A DNA stretch of 64,000 nucleotides from NCBI RefSeq assembly GCF_027271155.1, contig NZ_CP114542.1:62001-126000 (forward strand), written 5' to 3'. The notes beneath the pieces were generated by a model, which had not been told where the DNA came from, did not search any database, and saw only the letters and a list, made by a program, of their open reading frames with translations. The position numbers were made by a program, and so were the translations under genes. Source of the stretch: Brevundimonas subvibrioides (GTDB lineage Bacteria; Pseudomonadota; Alphaproteobacteria; Caulobacterales; Caulobacteraceae). This document shows positions 39,760 through 51,589 of this stretch, piece by piece; within the stretch, counting starts at the first letter, position 1, and each line of letters starts with the position of its first letter.

Positions 39760-41817
39760 TCAGAACCGGTAGGCGAGGCCGATGCGCAGGTTGCGGCCCG
39801 GCAGGGGCGCGATGTCCTTCAGGAAGGAGACATGCTCGCGGGCCTCCGCATCGGTCAGATTGCGCGCCTCGGCGAAGACCGTGACATTGCGATCCGCGAG
39901 CGGGCGCCAGGCACCCGTCAGATTGACCAGGGTGTAACCGTCGGTGCCCGGTTCGAAGGCGGCGAGTTCGTTCTGCTGGCCGACATGGCGCACCTCCAGC
40001 CCCGCGTCGATCGCGGTCGAGGCATAGGCGATCCGGCCGGTGACCGAATAAGGCGGAATGCGCGCGGCCGGCCCCAGGTCGGTGTCGGCGTGCACATAGT
40101 CGGCCTGACCTTCCAGCGAGACCGTGCGGTCGCCGCTGGACCAGACGGCGTAGGAGCCCTGGGCCTCGAAGCCGTAAAAGTCGGCATCGGTCTGCACGAA
40201 CCGGAAGACCGGAAAATCCTCGCCTCCGTCGGTGAAGATCGCGCCCGTGGGGCGCTCGTCGATGAAGCCGTCATAGCGTGAGCCGTAGACGTGAAGGTCG
40301 CCTTCGAATGCACCCGTCGCATAGTGGACCGTGGCCTCGAGCGTCGTGACCGTCTCGGTGTCCAGCGTCGGATCGCCCGTTTCGTAGGCCCCCGTGGCGA
40401 CATGCAGGCCGTTGGCGAACAGCTCGACCTCGCCGGGCGCGCGTTCGTTGCGGGCCAGGCTCAGGGCCACAAACAGGCCGGGTGCCGGACGCGCGAAGGC
40501 GGCAATGGAGGCCGAGACGTTGTCGTATTCGCGTTCGACCTCGCGCGTTGTGCCCAGCGGCGTGGCCGTCAGGGTGCGGCGGTCGAAGCGCAGGCCGCCT
40601 TCGAATCCGGTCGCGCCCCGGTCATGGCGCTGGATCGCATAGACCCCCTGCTCCTCGATCCGGGTCGAGGGCACATAGGCCTCGGCCCCGATGGCGGAGA
40701 AATCGCGAGTCAGGGCCTGAACCCCGATCCCCCCGTTCCAGGCCCCCTTTTCGCCGATCGGCCGCTCCCGCTGGACCAGGTCGATGCGGCCTTCCTGACC
40801 GTCGGAGTTGAAGATCGTGCCCGGCTGGCCCGGTCCCTCGAACTCGGTGTGGGTGTATCGGGCATGGCCATAGTTGCCGCGCAGGGCAGAGAAGGGCCCG
40901 GCGTCGAAGCGGTATTCGCCGCGCACATCCTCGCGCGTCTGGTTCAGCCGGATGAAGACGTCGGGTTCGGCCACCGTGCCGTATTCGCTGTCGGTCTCCT
41001 TGTAGGCGGCGCCGATGAAGCCCTTTTCGCCGACATAGGCCGCGCCCCCGCCCCAGGTCTGAAGTTCCGTCGCGCTGTTGGGCTGGGTGTCGTTGTCGTC
41101 GCGCGCCACCCCGTCCGCCGTCGCCTTGCGCGCCGAGAGGGACGGCGAAGGGATGGCATAGTCGCCGGTCCGCCGATCCACGCCGTCGACATTGAATACG
41201 AACGGTCCGGCCCCGACGGTCAGACGCCCGAAGATCGAGCGCCCGTCGTCGACGCTGGAGGCCTGGGTCGAGATCACGCCGTCGACGCCACCGTCGGGCT
41301 GCTCGGTCGGCACCCGGTCGTCGATGATATTGACCACGCCGCCGATGGCTGATCCGCCATAGATCAGGGTCGAGGGGCCGCGGACGACCTCGATCCGGCT
41401 GGCCTCGGCCGGGTCGGTGGCGACCGCATGATCGGGCGAGACGGAGCTGGCATCGATCAGGCCGATCCCGTTCGTCAGAACCTGAACCCGCGGTCCCGAC
41501 AGACCCCGGATCACCGGGCGGCTGGCCCCCGGCGCAAAACTGGTCGAGCGCAGGCCCGGCTGACTGGACAACAGGTCGCCGAGCGACTGGGCCGGTGCCA
41601 CCGCCAGGGCCTGTTCGTCGACCACATCGGTGGCGATCACCGAGGCGCGCTGGCTGACGCCATAGGGCGCGGCCGTGACGATGACGTCATCGACCTGGTC
41701 CGTCTGGGGCCGGGACTGGGCCACGGCGACGCCAGTCAGGGCGGTCCAGGCGCTCGCCGCGGACAGCAGGATGCGAAGGGGCGGTGGGGCGATACGCATG
41801 ACGACGGGTCCAGACAT
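39760..41817 (-). CDS. TonB-dependent outer-membrane receptor, probable zinc uptake (ZnuD-like)
   Basis: A 685-residue receptor. A signal peptide ends near VAVAQS. The TonB box region is DDVIVTAAP, the plug has VIRGLSGPRVQVL and RIEVVRGPSTLIYGGSAIGGVVNIID, and the barrel ends in LRIGLAYRF with a terminal Phe. It lacks a long signalling domain. It diverges from zur and has a Zur-like palindrome 16 bases before its ATG, which points to zinc as substrate. ATG 41799 is an alternative start. Confidence 0.88.
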   Translation of the reverse strand: MSGPVVMRIAPPPLRILLSAASAWTALTGVAVAQSRPQTDQVDDVIVTAAPYGVSQRASVIATDVVDEQALAVAPAQSLGDLLSSQPGLRSTSFAPGASRPVIRGLSGPRVQVLTNGIGLIDASSVSPDHAVATDPAEASRIEVVRGPSTLIYGGSAIGGVVNIIDDRVPTEQPDGGVDGVISTQASSVDDGRSIFGRLTVGAGPFVFNVDGVDRRTGDYAIPSPSLSARKATADGVARDDNDTQPNSATELQTWGGGAAYVGEKGFIGAAYKETDSEYGTVAEPDVFIRLNQTREDVRGEYRFDAGPFSALRGNYGHARYTHTEFEGPGQPGTIFNSDGQEGRIDLVQRERPIGEKGAWNGGIGVQALTRDFSAIGAEAYVPSTRIEEQGVYAIQRHDRGATGFEGGLRFDRRTLTATPLGTTREVEREYDNVSASIAAFARPAPGLFVALSLARNERAPGEVELFANGLHVATGAYETGDPTLDTETVTTLEATVHYATGAFEGDLHVYGSRYDGFIDERPTGAIFTDGGEDFPVFRFVQTDADFYGFEAQGSYAVWSSGDRTVSLEGQADYVHADTDLGPAARIPPYSVTGRIAYASTAIDAGLEVRHVGQQNELAAFEPGTDGYTLVNLTGAWRPLADRNVTVFAEARNLTDAEAREHVSFLKDIAPLPGRNLRIGLAYRF

Positions 41818-41832
41818 CGGAAACTGATTGAG

Positions 41833-41847
41833 TGTTATGAGATAACA
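41833..41847. promoter_or_regulatory. Zur box in the receptor/zur gap
   Basis: TGTTAT-GAG-ATAACA, a perfect dyad around three bases. It has the form of proteobacterial Zur sites and lies in the 89-bp gap between the divergent TonB receptor and zur. It could control both genes. Confidence 0.7.
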
Positions 41848-41906
41848 TCACGGATCGTCAAGTCGGGATGGTTGCGGTCAGCGCAGACCCGCCCTAGCTG
41901 TTGGTC

Positions 41907-42392
41907 ATGGGTTCCTCCTGCGATCACGACCACGCACCGGGCGGCCTGTCGGCCGTCGAGGTCGGCCGTGCCCTGGATCTCGCCGAAAGCCGCTGCGTGG
42001 CGGGGGGCGAGCGGATGACCGCGCCGCGTCGGCGGGTGCTGGAGCTGCTGCTCGACGCGGGCGAGCCGGTGAAGGCCTATGATCTGATTGCCCGGTTCGG
42101 CACCGACGGCACGGCCGCCAAGCCGCCGACCGTCTATCGCGCGCTCGAGTTCCTGGAAAAACAGGGCATGGCCCACCGGATCGCCTCGATCAGCGCCTAT
42201 GTCGCCTGTTCGGTGGGCGACCGCGCCCACGCCGCCGCCTTCCTGATCTGCGACTGCTGCGGGGCCACCGAAGAGGTCACGCCCCCCGAAGGCGAAGCCC
42301 TGCAGCAGGCAGCGACGGCCTCGGGATATCTGCTGGAACGGACGACGATCGAGGGCCATGGCCGCTGCCCGGCGTGCCGCGTCGCCGCATAG
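41907..42392 (+). CDS. zur: Fur-family zinc uptake regulator Zur
   Basis: A 161-residue regulator. The DNA-binding half (RMTAPRRRVLELLLDAG, KPPTVYRALEFLEKQGMAHRI) is typical of Fur proteins. The metal-binding half has the structural Cys pairs CDCCG and CPAC. Zur rather than Fur is indicated by the short His/Asp-containing N-terminus (CDHDHAPGG) and the divergent receptor. ATG 41907 is chosen; TTG 41901 is in frame upstream. Confidence 0.88.
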   Translation: MGSSCDHDHAPGGLSAVEVGRALDLAESRCVAGGERMTAPRRRVLELLLDAGEPVKAYDLIARFGTDGTAAKPPTVYRALEFLEKQGMAHRIASISAYVACSVGDRAHAAAFLICDCCGATEEVTPPEGEALQQAATASGYLLERTTIEGHGRCPACRVAA

Positions 42393-42438
42393 GCCCTTCC
42401 CGCTGGCGTCCACCCGCCGCGCCCCCTAAGTTCGGGTC

Positions 42439-43329
42439 ATGGACGCCGCACGGCTCTTCCCGCCCCGTCGCCTCAGCGTTCCCATCGACAACCGGTGGGG
42501 CGGTGGAACCATGGCGGTGCTGGACTTCGGCGACCCGAAGCGACCGGTCGATCTGATCTTCAGCCACGCCAACGGCTTCAACGCCGTCACCTATCGCTCC
42601 ATCCTGGCACCCCTGGCCTCGTCCCTGCGGATCCTCGCCCCGGACCTGCGCGGGCATGGCGGCACCCGCCTGCCGACAGGCATGGATGGACGGCGCGACT
42701 GGCACGACCACCGCGACGACCTGATCGCCTTGCTGGAGGCCTTCCCCGGTCCGCCCGTGGTCATGGCCGGTCATTCGATGGGGGGCACGTCCAGCCTCTT
42801 GGCGGCGGCAGAACGCCCCGACCGGGTATCACAGCTGGTGCTGTTCGATCCGGTCATCTGGGGCGGGCTGACGAACGTCCTGTTCCGCACGCCCCTGCTT
42901 CGTCGCTTCAGCGACCGCATTCCGCTGGTCAGGGCGGCCCGCCGACGCCGCGCGACCTTTGACAGCCGCGAACAGGCGCTGGCCGCCTATCGCGGACGAG
43001 GCGCGTTCAGGGGCTGGTCCGACGCCGTGCTGATCGACTACCTCGCCGATGGCCTGACACGGACGGACGACGGGTTCGCCCTCAGCTGCGCCCCGGCCTG
43101 GGAGGCGTCCAACTTCGTGTCCCAGGGCCACGACCCGTGGCGGGCGATGAGGACCTATCGCAAGCCCGTCCGCATCCTGAGGGCCGACACGGGCTCGATC
43201 ACCCAGGTCCCGACCCACCCGCGCGGCCTGCCGCATGTCTCGGTCGAGACCGTGCCCGACACGGGCCACCTGTTTCCCATGACCCGGGCCGACGTGGTGC
43301 GCGACGCCCTGTTCGACGCGGCGGTCTGA
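42439..43329 (+). CDS. alpha/beta hydrolase
   Basis: A 296-residue hydrolase. The nucleophile elbow is GHSMGG (Ser at about residue 115), the oxyanion region is FSHANGFN, and the catalytic His is in DTGHLFPM near the end. DLRGHG is also present. There is no signal peptide, so it acts in the cytoplasm. Substrate is not predictable. It is convergent with 43330-43674, with the stops adjoining. Confidence 0.9.
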   Translation: MDAARLFPPRRLSVPIDNRWGGGTMAVLDFGDPKRPVDLIFSHANGFNAVTYRSILAPLASSLRILAPDLRGHGGTRLPTGMDGRRDWHDHRDDLIALLEAFPGPPVVMAGHSMGGTSSLLAAAERPDRVSQLVLFDPVIWGGLTNVLFRTPLLRRFSDRIPLVRAARRRRATFDSREQALAAYRGRGAFRGWSDAVLIDYLADGLTRTDDGFALSCAPAWEASNFVSQGHDPWRAMRTYRKPVRILRADTGSITQVPTHPRGLPHVSVETVPDTGHLFPMTRADVVRDALFDAAV

Positions 43330-43674
43330 TCAGGCCTTGGGAAGCCTGGCCTCATAGGCCTTGCGGTCGCGCAGGATTGCGGCGGCGCGGGCCTCCCGCT
43401 CCTGCTTCAGACGATTTTCGATCGCCACCAGTTCGCGATTCTGCTGGGCCGAGGCCTCGGCGCGGCTGACGCCTTCGGCCCGCCCCGTGATGTCGGGCAG
43501 ATAGATCGGCTGGACGCAGGTGCGCCCCTCCGCATACCACCAGCGACCGCTCTTCACGCAGGCGTCCTCGGGCTCGACATAGAACCGCTGCACGACGAAC
43601 AGGCCCACCATCAGCAGGGCGAACAGGCCGAAGAACAGTCCGCCGATGCGGCGCGCGGTCAGGAAACGGTTCAT
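43330..43674 (-). CDS. hypothetical one-helix membrane protein
   Basis: A 114-residue protein with an N-terminal anchor (about 9-30, GGLFFGLFALLMVGLFVV), then a small domain with two Cys (DACVKSG, GRTCVQP) outside the membrane, and a charged coiled-coil-like C-terminus (ENRLKQEREARAAAILRDRK). No family is recognised. ATG 43674 has basic residues before the helix, as expected of an inner-membrane anchor. Confidence 0.65.
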   Translation of the reverse strand: MNRFLTARRIGGLFFGLFALLMVGLFVVQRFYVEPEDACVKSGRWWYAEGRTCVQPIYLPDITGRAEGVSRAEASAQQNRELVAIENRLKQEREARAAAILRDRKAYEARLPKA

Positions 43675-43785
43675 CTCAAATCTTGTCCCGGTGCGACGCC
43701 CGATCACGCCGCGTTACATTGACAGGCCGGTTCGCCCGTTCCATTCCCTGCCGCAACATTCCGGCGATCCTATGGACAGGCAAAC

Positions 43786-44550
43786 ATGAAGGTTCTCGTC
43801 CCCGTCAAACGGGTGATCGACTATAACGTCAAGGCCCGCGTCAAGGCGGACCAGACCGGCGTCGACCTCGCCAACGTCAAGATGAGCATGAACCCCTTCG
43901 ACGAAATCGCCGTCGAGGAGGCCGTCCGCCTGAAAGAGGGCAAGGACCATCACGCCGCCGGGACCGTCACCGAGATCGTGGTCGTCTCCATCGGCGTGCA
44001 ACAGGCCCAGGAAACCATCCGCACGGCGCTGGCCATGGGGGCCGATCGCGGCATCCTGATCCAGTCCGATGCCGACCTGGAGCCGCTGGCCGTCGCCAAG
44101 CTGCTGGCCGCCGTCGTGGCCGAGGAGAAACCGGACCTGGTCCTGATGGGCAAGCAGTCGATCGACGGCGACAACAATGCGGTCGGCCAGATGCTGGCCG
44201 CCCTGCTGGACTGGCCCCAGGCCACCTTCGCCGCCAGGGTCGAGATCGGCGACGGCAAGGCCAGGGTCACCCGCGAGGTCGACGGCGGCAACCAGACCCT
44301 GTCGGCAGCCCTGCCGGCCGTCATCACCGTGGACCTGCGCCTGAACACCCCGCGCTATGCGTCCCTGCCCAACATCATGAAGGCCAAGAAGAAGGAGATC
44401 GCCATGAAGGCGGTCGCCGACTACGGCGTCGATACGGCCAACCGTCTGACCGTCCTCAAGGTCACCGCCCCGCCGGTCCGCTCGGCCGGGATCAAGGTCG
44501 CCGACGCCGCCGAACTCGTGTCCAAGCTCAAGACCGTGGGAGCCCTGTAA
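43786..44550 (+). CDS. etfB: electron transfer flavoprotein beta subunit
   Basis: A 254-residue EtfB. It holds AMP and, with EtfA, moves electrons from acyl-CoA dehydrogenases to the ETF-ubiquinone reductase. [48 protein letters not shown] and the recognition loop [11 protein letters not shown] are all conserved. The TAA stop is followed directly by the ATG of etfA. Confidence 0.97.
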   Translation: MKVLVPVKRVIDYNVKARVKADQTGVDLANVKMSMNPFDEIAVEEAVRLKEGKDHHAAGTVTEIVVVSIGVQQAQETIRTALAMGADRGILIQSDADLEPLAVAKLLAAVVAEEKPDLVLMGKQSIDGDNNAVGQMLAALLDWPQATFAARVEIGDGKARVTREVDGGNQTLSAALPAVITVDLRLNTPRYASLPNIMKAKKKEIAMKAVADYGVDTANRLTVLKVTAPPVRSAGIKVADAAELVSKLKTVGAL

Positions 44551-45480
44551 ATGGCCGTTCTCGTCATCGCCGATCACGACGCCACCCAGGTCCGCGACAC
44601 CACCCACAAGACCGTCACCGCCGCCCTGGCGCTGAGCCCCGACGTCGATGTTCTGGTCGTCGGCCAGGGATCGAAGGGCGTCGCCGATGCGGCCGCCAGG
44701 ATCGCGGGCGTGCGCAAGGTGCTGCTGGCCGAGAGCGGCGAGCTGGGCCACACCCTGGCCGAAGCCGTCACCGCCACCGTTGTGCCGCTGATGTCCGGCT
44801 ATGACGCCGTGCTGTCGCCGGCGACCATGGACGGCAAGAACTTCATGCCGCGCATCGCCGCCAAACTGGACGTCGCGCCGATCTCGGACATCGTCGAGGT
44901 CGTGGCGGGCGACACCTTCATCCGTCCGATCTATGCCGGCAATGCGCTGGAGACCGTGCAGTCCTCGGACGGCAAGAAGGTCATCACCGTGCGCCCGACC
45001 GCCTTCACCCCGGCGGCCGAAGGCGGGTCGGCCCCCGTCGAGACCGTCACCGGCACCGATGCGGGCAAGGCCGGTTTCGTCGGCGAGGAACTGGTCAAGT
45101 CCGACCGTCCCGAGCTGGGCGCGGCGAAAATCGTCGTCTCCGGCGGTCGCGCCCTGGGCTCGGCCGAGGAGTTCCACGCCGTGATCGAGCCCCTGGCCGA
45201 CCGGCTGGGCGCGGCCGTCGGAGCCTCGCGCGCGGCGGTCGACGCCGGCTACGCGCCGAACGACTATCAGGTCGGCCAGACCGGCAAGGTCGTGGCCCCC
45301 GGCCTCTACATCGCCGTGGGCATCTCGGGGGCCATCCAGCACCTGGCGGGGATGAAGGACTCCAAGGTCATCGTCGCCATCAACAAGGACGCCGATGCCC
45401 CGATCTTCCAGGTCGCGGACTACGGCATCGTTGGCGACTACAAGACCATCGTCCCGGAGCTGATGGCCGCCCTGGGCTGA
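44551..45480 (+). CDS. etfA: electron transfer flavoprotein alpha subunit
   Basis: A 309-residue FAD-binding subunit. The signature near the C-terminus ([28 protein letters not shown]) with [10 protein letters not shown] is diagnostic. It begins at the base after the etfB stop. A terminator follows at 45505-45535. Confidence 0.97.
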   Translation: MAVLVIADHDATQVRDTTHKTVTAALALSPDVDVLVVGQGSKGVADAAARIAGVRKVLLAESGELGHTLAEAVTATVVPLMSGYDAVLSPATMDGKNFMPRIAAKLDVAPISDIVEVVAGDTFIRPIYAGNALETVQSSDGKKVITVRPTAFTPAAEGGSAPVETVTGTDAGKAGFVGEELVKSDRPELGAAKIVVSGGRALGSAEEFHAVIEPLADRLGAAVGASRAAVDAGYAPNDYQVGQTGKVVAPGLYIAVGISGAIQHLAGMKDSKVIVAINKDADAPIFQVADYGIVGDYKTIVPELMAALG

Positions 45481-45504
45481 CCCTGCGACCCGGGCTTGGA
45501 ACGG

Positions 45505-45535
45505 GGGCGCGGTGCCGACGGGCCCGCGCCCTTTT
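45505..45535 (+). terminator. Rho-independent terminator of etfBA
   Basis: GGGCGCGG (45505-45512) pairs with CCGCGCCC (45524-45531), followed by TTTT. Confidence 0.85.
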
Positions 45536-45549
45536 CGTTGGACGTGGTG

Positions 45550-46308
45550 TCAGGGCACCGGGCGGGCAGGCCCGAACGGCCATCCACCGGAGAAGTCGAT
45601 CACCGCTCCCGTCAGGAAGCGTGTGCGGACCGTGGCGAGGAAGGCGATCACCTCGCCGATCTCCTCGGGCTCGGCCAGCCGGCCTACCGGAACGTTCTGC
45701 CGGACATAGGCCCGGCCCTCCCCGGACTCGCGAAACAGCGCTCGCGGATAATAGGCCTCGCTGTAGAGGAAGTTGGGCGCGAGGGCGTTCACCACGATCC
45801 CGTCCGCGGCGCAGTCGACGGCCAGCGACCGCACCATGGCGTTGGCTGCGGCCCGGGCGGCATCGGGAAAGGCCCCGCCGGACAGGGGCAGGCGCGTACG
45901 GTTGGACGTGATCACGACGATATTGGCGTCGCCCCGGGCCCGCAGATGCGGCAGGGCGGTCTGGATGAGTCTGAACGGCCATTCGACCAGCCGGGCGAGA
46001 TTGTCCTGCAGCGCCGCCGCGGGGGCCGTGTCGGGCCTGTGGGCCACGGCAGGGAAGTGGTCATTGCTCACGATCACCTGAAGTCCGGGCGCGCGGCGGA
46101 GCGTGTCCGCGACGACTTCCTCCGGCTCGGCGGCCACGACAGGCTCGAGATGGGGCCTTCCGGCGCGGTACCGGGCCCATGTCTCGTCGTCGGCAAAGCC
46201 GCCGTCGTGGGCGAAGACCTGAAATCCGGCCTCCAGCAGGGCGGCCACGGCGGGCGGCCCGGCATAGCCGGCGGCATGGGTCACAAGGGCGCAGGGTCGG
46301 TCGCTCAT
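45550..46308 (-). CDS. halohydrin-dehalogenase-like short-chain dehydrogenase homologue
   Basis: A 252-residue SDR-fold protein that has lost the usual NAD(P) glycine motif and YxxxK. Instead it has T10-x4-Y15-x-G17 and S135-x12-P148-x3-R152, which match the halohydrin dehalogenase pattern T-x4-F-x-G and S-x12-Y-x3-R except that the catalytic Tyr is Pro. VIVSNDHF, APNFLYSEAYYP and the C-terminal LTGAVIDFSGGWPF also resemble HheC. Whether it is active is unclear. ATG 46308 is chosen. It diverges from the ArsR gene. Confidence 0.75.
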   Translation of the reverse strand: MSDRPCALVTHAAGYAGPPAVAALLEAGFQVFAHDGGFADDETWARYRAGRPHLEPVVAAEPEEVVADTLRRAPGLQVIVSNDHFPAVAHRPDTAPAAALQDNLARLVEWPFRLIQTALPHLRARGDANIVVITSNRTRLPLSGGAFPDAARAAANAMVRSLAVDCAADGIVVNALAPNFLYSEAYYPRALFRESGEGRAYVRQNVPVGRLAEPEEIGEVIAFLATVRTRFLTGAVIDFSGGWPFGPARPVP

Positions 46309-46397
46309 GTCGGCAGGGTCGCGCCATTGCGATCCTGACGCAACGGCACGAGCCGGGGCCGCTTGACTCATTTCGACGTTTAGCTAAATGTCGATTC

Positions 46398-46694
46398 GTG
46401 AGCCAGGTGTTCAGAGCCCTTTCCGATCCGACCCGTCGCCGGGTGCTTCAGCTGCTCCGTCAGGGGCCGATGACGGCCGGCGAACTCAGCGACCGCTTCG
46501 ATGTCTCCAAGCCGACCATGTCGGCGCATTTCGCGGTGCTGAAGGAGGCCGATCTGGTCCACGCCGAAAAAGCCGGAAAGACGGTCGTCTATCACCTGAA
46601 GCTCTCCGTGCTCGAAGAGGCCCTGCTGGGTTTCGTCCATTCGTTCGGCCTCGACGCACAGACGCCGACGCCCAAAGAGGAGCCTGTGAAATGA
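46398..46694 (+). CDS. ArsR/SdpR-type transcriptional repressor
   Basis: A 98-residue winged-helix regulator. ALSDPTRRRVLQLLRQGPMTAGELSDRFDVSKPTMSAHFAVLKEADLV is the ArsR fold, and no metal-binding Cys is present. It matches the SdpR class of autorepressors rather than metal sensors. The GTG start at 46398 is the only start near the conserved N-terminus. The stop overlaps the next gene in ATGA. A palindromic TTTAGCTAAA-like segment lies about 10 bases upstream and may be its operator. Confidence 0.88.
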   Translation: MSQVFRALSDPTRRRVLQLLRQGPMTAGELSDRFDVSKPTMSAHFAVLKEADLVHAEKAGKTVVYHLKLSVLEEALLGFVHSFGLDAQTPTPKEEPVK

Positions 46695-47059
46695 ACAAGG
46701 ACCTGATCAACAGCCTGGCCTGGGGCGGCGGCGTCGTCGTTCTCGCGCTGTGCGCCAGCCTCGCCCGCCATCAGGGTTACATCGACCAGGACACGACGCT
46801 GCGCATCGTCCTGGGCGGGACCGGGCTGATGATCGTCTCCTTCGGCAATCGCATCCCCAAGACCTTCACCCCCGGTGCCGGTGCGCGGAAGGCCCAGCGC
46901 GTCGCCGGCTGGTCCATGGTGCTCAGCGGCCTGATCTATGCCGGAGCGTTCGTCTTCGCACCGCTCTCGACGGCGGTCCTGATCGGATGCGGTGCCGTGA
47001 TCGCGGGGATCGCCGTCACCTTCGGCTACTGCCTGTCACTGAGGGCCCGGGCCATCTGA
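46691..47059 (+). CDS. four-helix membrane protein, SdpI-like
   Basis: A 122-residue protein with four hydrophobic helices. Between helices 2 and 3, SFGNRIPKTF resembles the GN-x-(I/M)-P-K segment of SdpI. SdpI in Bacillus is an immunity protein that sequesters SdpR at the membrane. Here the coupled ArsR gene supports the same pairing, but no toxin gene is present. Assignment is by position and one motif only. Confidence 0.55.
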   Translation: MNKDLINSLAWGGGVVVLALCASLARHQGYIDQDTTLRIVLGGTGLMIVSFGNRIPKTFTPGAGARKAQRVAGWSMVLSGLIYAGAFVFAPLSTAVLIGCGAVIAGIAVTFGYCLSLRARAI

Positions 47060-47067
47060 TCCCGTCC

Positions 47068-47346
47068 ATGGCACGCCTCGCCGTCAATCTGACCCCCGGA
47101 GCCTCGGCAGACCGCATCGACGGCTGGGACGTGGATGTCGACGGGCGGCCGGTCCTGAAGGTCCGGGTGCGCGCCCGGCCGGTGGAGGGACAGGCCAACG
47201 CGGCCCTGATCCTGCTGCTGGCGAAATCGCTCGGGGTGCCACGCTCGACCCTGTCGCTGATGCGGGGCGGACAATCGCGCCTGAAAATGATCGAGGTCGA
47301 AGGCATCAAGGATGCGGACCTCAGAGCGAACCTTACAGGAATGTAA
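47068..47346 (+). CDS. YggU / DUF167 family protein
   Basis: A 92-residue small protein. VNLTPGASADRIDGW and the conserved VRVRARPVEGQANAALI, with the closing SRLKMIEVEG, identify the family. Function is unknown; the fold is a mixed alpha/beta unit. The stop shares its final base with an upstream possible start of the next gene, but that gene more likely begins at 47430. Confidence 0.88.
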   Translation: MARLAVNLTPGASADRIDGWDVDVDGRPVLKVRVRARPVEGQANAALILLLAKSLGVPRSTLSLMRGGQSRLKMIEVEGIKDADLRANLTGM

Positions 47347-47429
47347 TGTTTCCGCCTTTGACGGACGGCCTGGGACGCCCTTGTAATCCCGGCTCGTTCG
47401 GTGCCGTCGGCATCACAGGGGAGCGTTCC

Positions 47430-48916
47430 ATGATCCGTCACGCCTTGCGGGGCCCCAGCCTCGCCGTCGTCGCCTGCGCGCTGGCGCTTTCCGCCTGCGC
47501 CACCACCGGGGACGGGGCCGCCGCGCCCGACGGATCGGACCAGGCCGGAGCCCCGGCCGAGCGGACCATGGCCGCAGGCCTGGACTATGCCACCAACCCC
47601 GATCCCTACCCCTCCACCTATCAGCCCCTGCCGCGCGAGAATATCGCCATCGTCGGCGGGACGGTGCTGACCGGGACCGACCGGAAGATCGAGAACGGCG
47701 TCGTCCTGGTCGCGGACGGCAAGGTCGAGGCCGTGGGTCCGGCCTCGACCCCCGTACCCGCCGGTTACCGCGTCGTCGACGCCCGCGGCCGCTATGTGAC
47801 GCCCGGCATCATCGATGTGCACTCGCACCTCGGCGTCTATCCCTCGCCCGGCGTGACCGGCATGAGCGACGGCAATGAGGCGACCAGCCCGAACACCGCC
47901 CAGGTCTGGGCCGAACACTCGATCTGGCCCCAGGACCCCGGTTTCAACACCGCCCGCGCCGGCGGCGTCACCACGCTGCAGATCCTGCCCGGATCGGCCA
48001 ATCTGTTCGGTGGCCGCTCGGTGACGGTCCGCAACATCCCGTCGATCTCCATGCAGGGCATGAAGTTCCCGGGCGCGCCCTATGGCGTGAAGATGGCCTG
48101 CGGCGAGAACCCCAGCCGCGTCTATGGCACCCGCAACCAGTCGCCCGCGACCGGCATGGGCAATGTCGCCGGCTATCGCGCCGCCTTCATCGCCGCCCAG
48201 GACTACCGCGAGAAATGGGACAAATGGCGCGAGACGGGCGAGGGCTCGCCGCCGACCCGCAACCTGCAGAACGAGACCCTGGCCGGGGTGCTGGATGGCT
48301 CCATCCTGGTCCAGAACCACTGCTACCGCGCCGACGAGATGATGGTGATGCTCGATATCGCCAGGGAGTTCGGCTACCGGATCACAGCCTTCCACCACGC
48401 CATCGAGGCCTACAAGATCGCGCCGCAGCTGGCCGCGGCTGGCGTCTGCGCTGACATGTGGACCGGCTGGTGGGGCTTCAAGATGGAGGCCCTGGACGGG
48501 ATCGAGGCGAACGCCGCCCTGGTCGATGCGCCCGAGGGCTCCTGCGCCGTCATCCACTCCGACGACGCCCAGCTGACCCAGAGACTGAACCAGGAGGCCG
48601 CCGCCGCCCTGGCCGCCGGCCGCAATGCGGGCCTGGACATCTCCGAGGAACACGCCATCAGCTGGATCACCTCCAATGCCGCCCGCTCCATCGGTATCGG
48701 CGACGAGACCGGGTCGCTGGAGGCCGGCAAACGCGGCGACGTCGTGATCTGGAGCGCCAATCCGTTCAGCGTCTATGCCCGCGCCGATCAGGTCTTCATC
48801 GACGGGGCGCTCACGTTCGACCGTTTCGACCCCCGCTACCAGCCCGTGTCCGACTTCGAGCTGGGCCAGCCGGGCTTCGGCCTGACCGCCGCCACCGTGA
48901 ACGAGGGAGCCCGCTG

Positions 48917-48917
<1 letters not shown>
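47430..48917 (+). CDS. amidohydrolase-family lipoprotein
   Basis: A 495-residue imidazolonepropionase-type amidohydrolase. A lipobox LALSAC marks it as a lipoprotein, followed by a Gly/Ala/Pro linker. The metal-binding HxH is in IIDVHSHLG, with later metal-ligand candidates FHHAIEAYK and IHSDDAQL. The C-terminal barrel edge (GSLEAGKRGDVVIWS) is typical. ATG 47430 is preceded by AGGGGAG. It is coupled to the next gene by TGATG. Natural substrates of this group include cyclic amides and peptides. Confidence 0.9.
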
Positions 48918-51404
<2,487 letters not shown>

Positions 51405-51414
51405 GGCATGGACT

Positions 51415-51442
51415 TTCTCCCTCCCCCGAGGGGGAGGGAGAA
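51415..51442. repeat. 28-bp perfect GA-rich palindrome, second copy
   Basis: Same arms and GA centre as 38774-38801, 10 bases after the obg stop. Confidence 0.85.
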
Positions 51443-51589
51443 TATGGCGACACCCCGGTTCGTCCGTGTTAGCTCACCTGTGAGCATAAGCCCGCCGCGA
51501 GTCCCGCCGCCTTGTCCTTCTTCCATGCCGGTCCCGCGCCCCAGGCGAGCGGCCCCCGATCCGGGGCGTTGAGGGACGGCCTGACCCTG

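Noticed and set aside
46398..47059. Arsenic or metal resistance operon
   Set aside because: The ArsR-type protein has no metal-binding Cys and the partner is not an arsenite pump.
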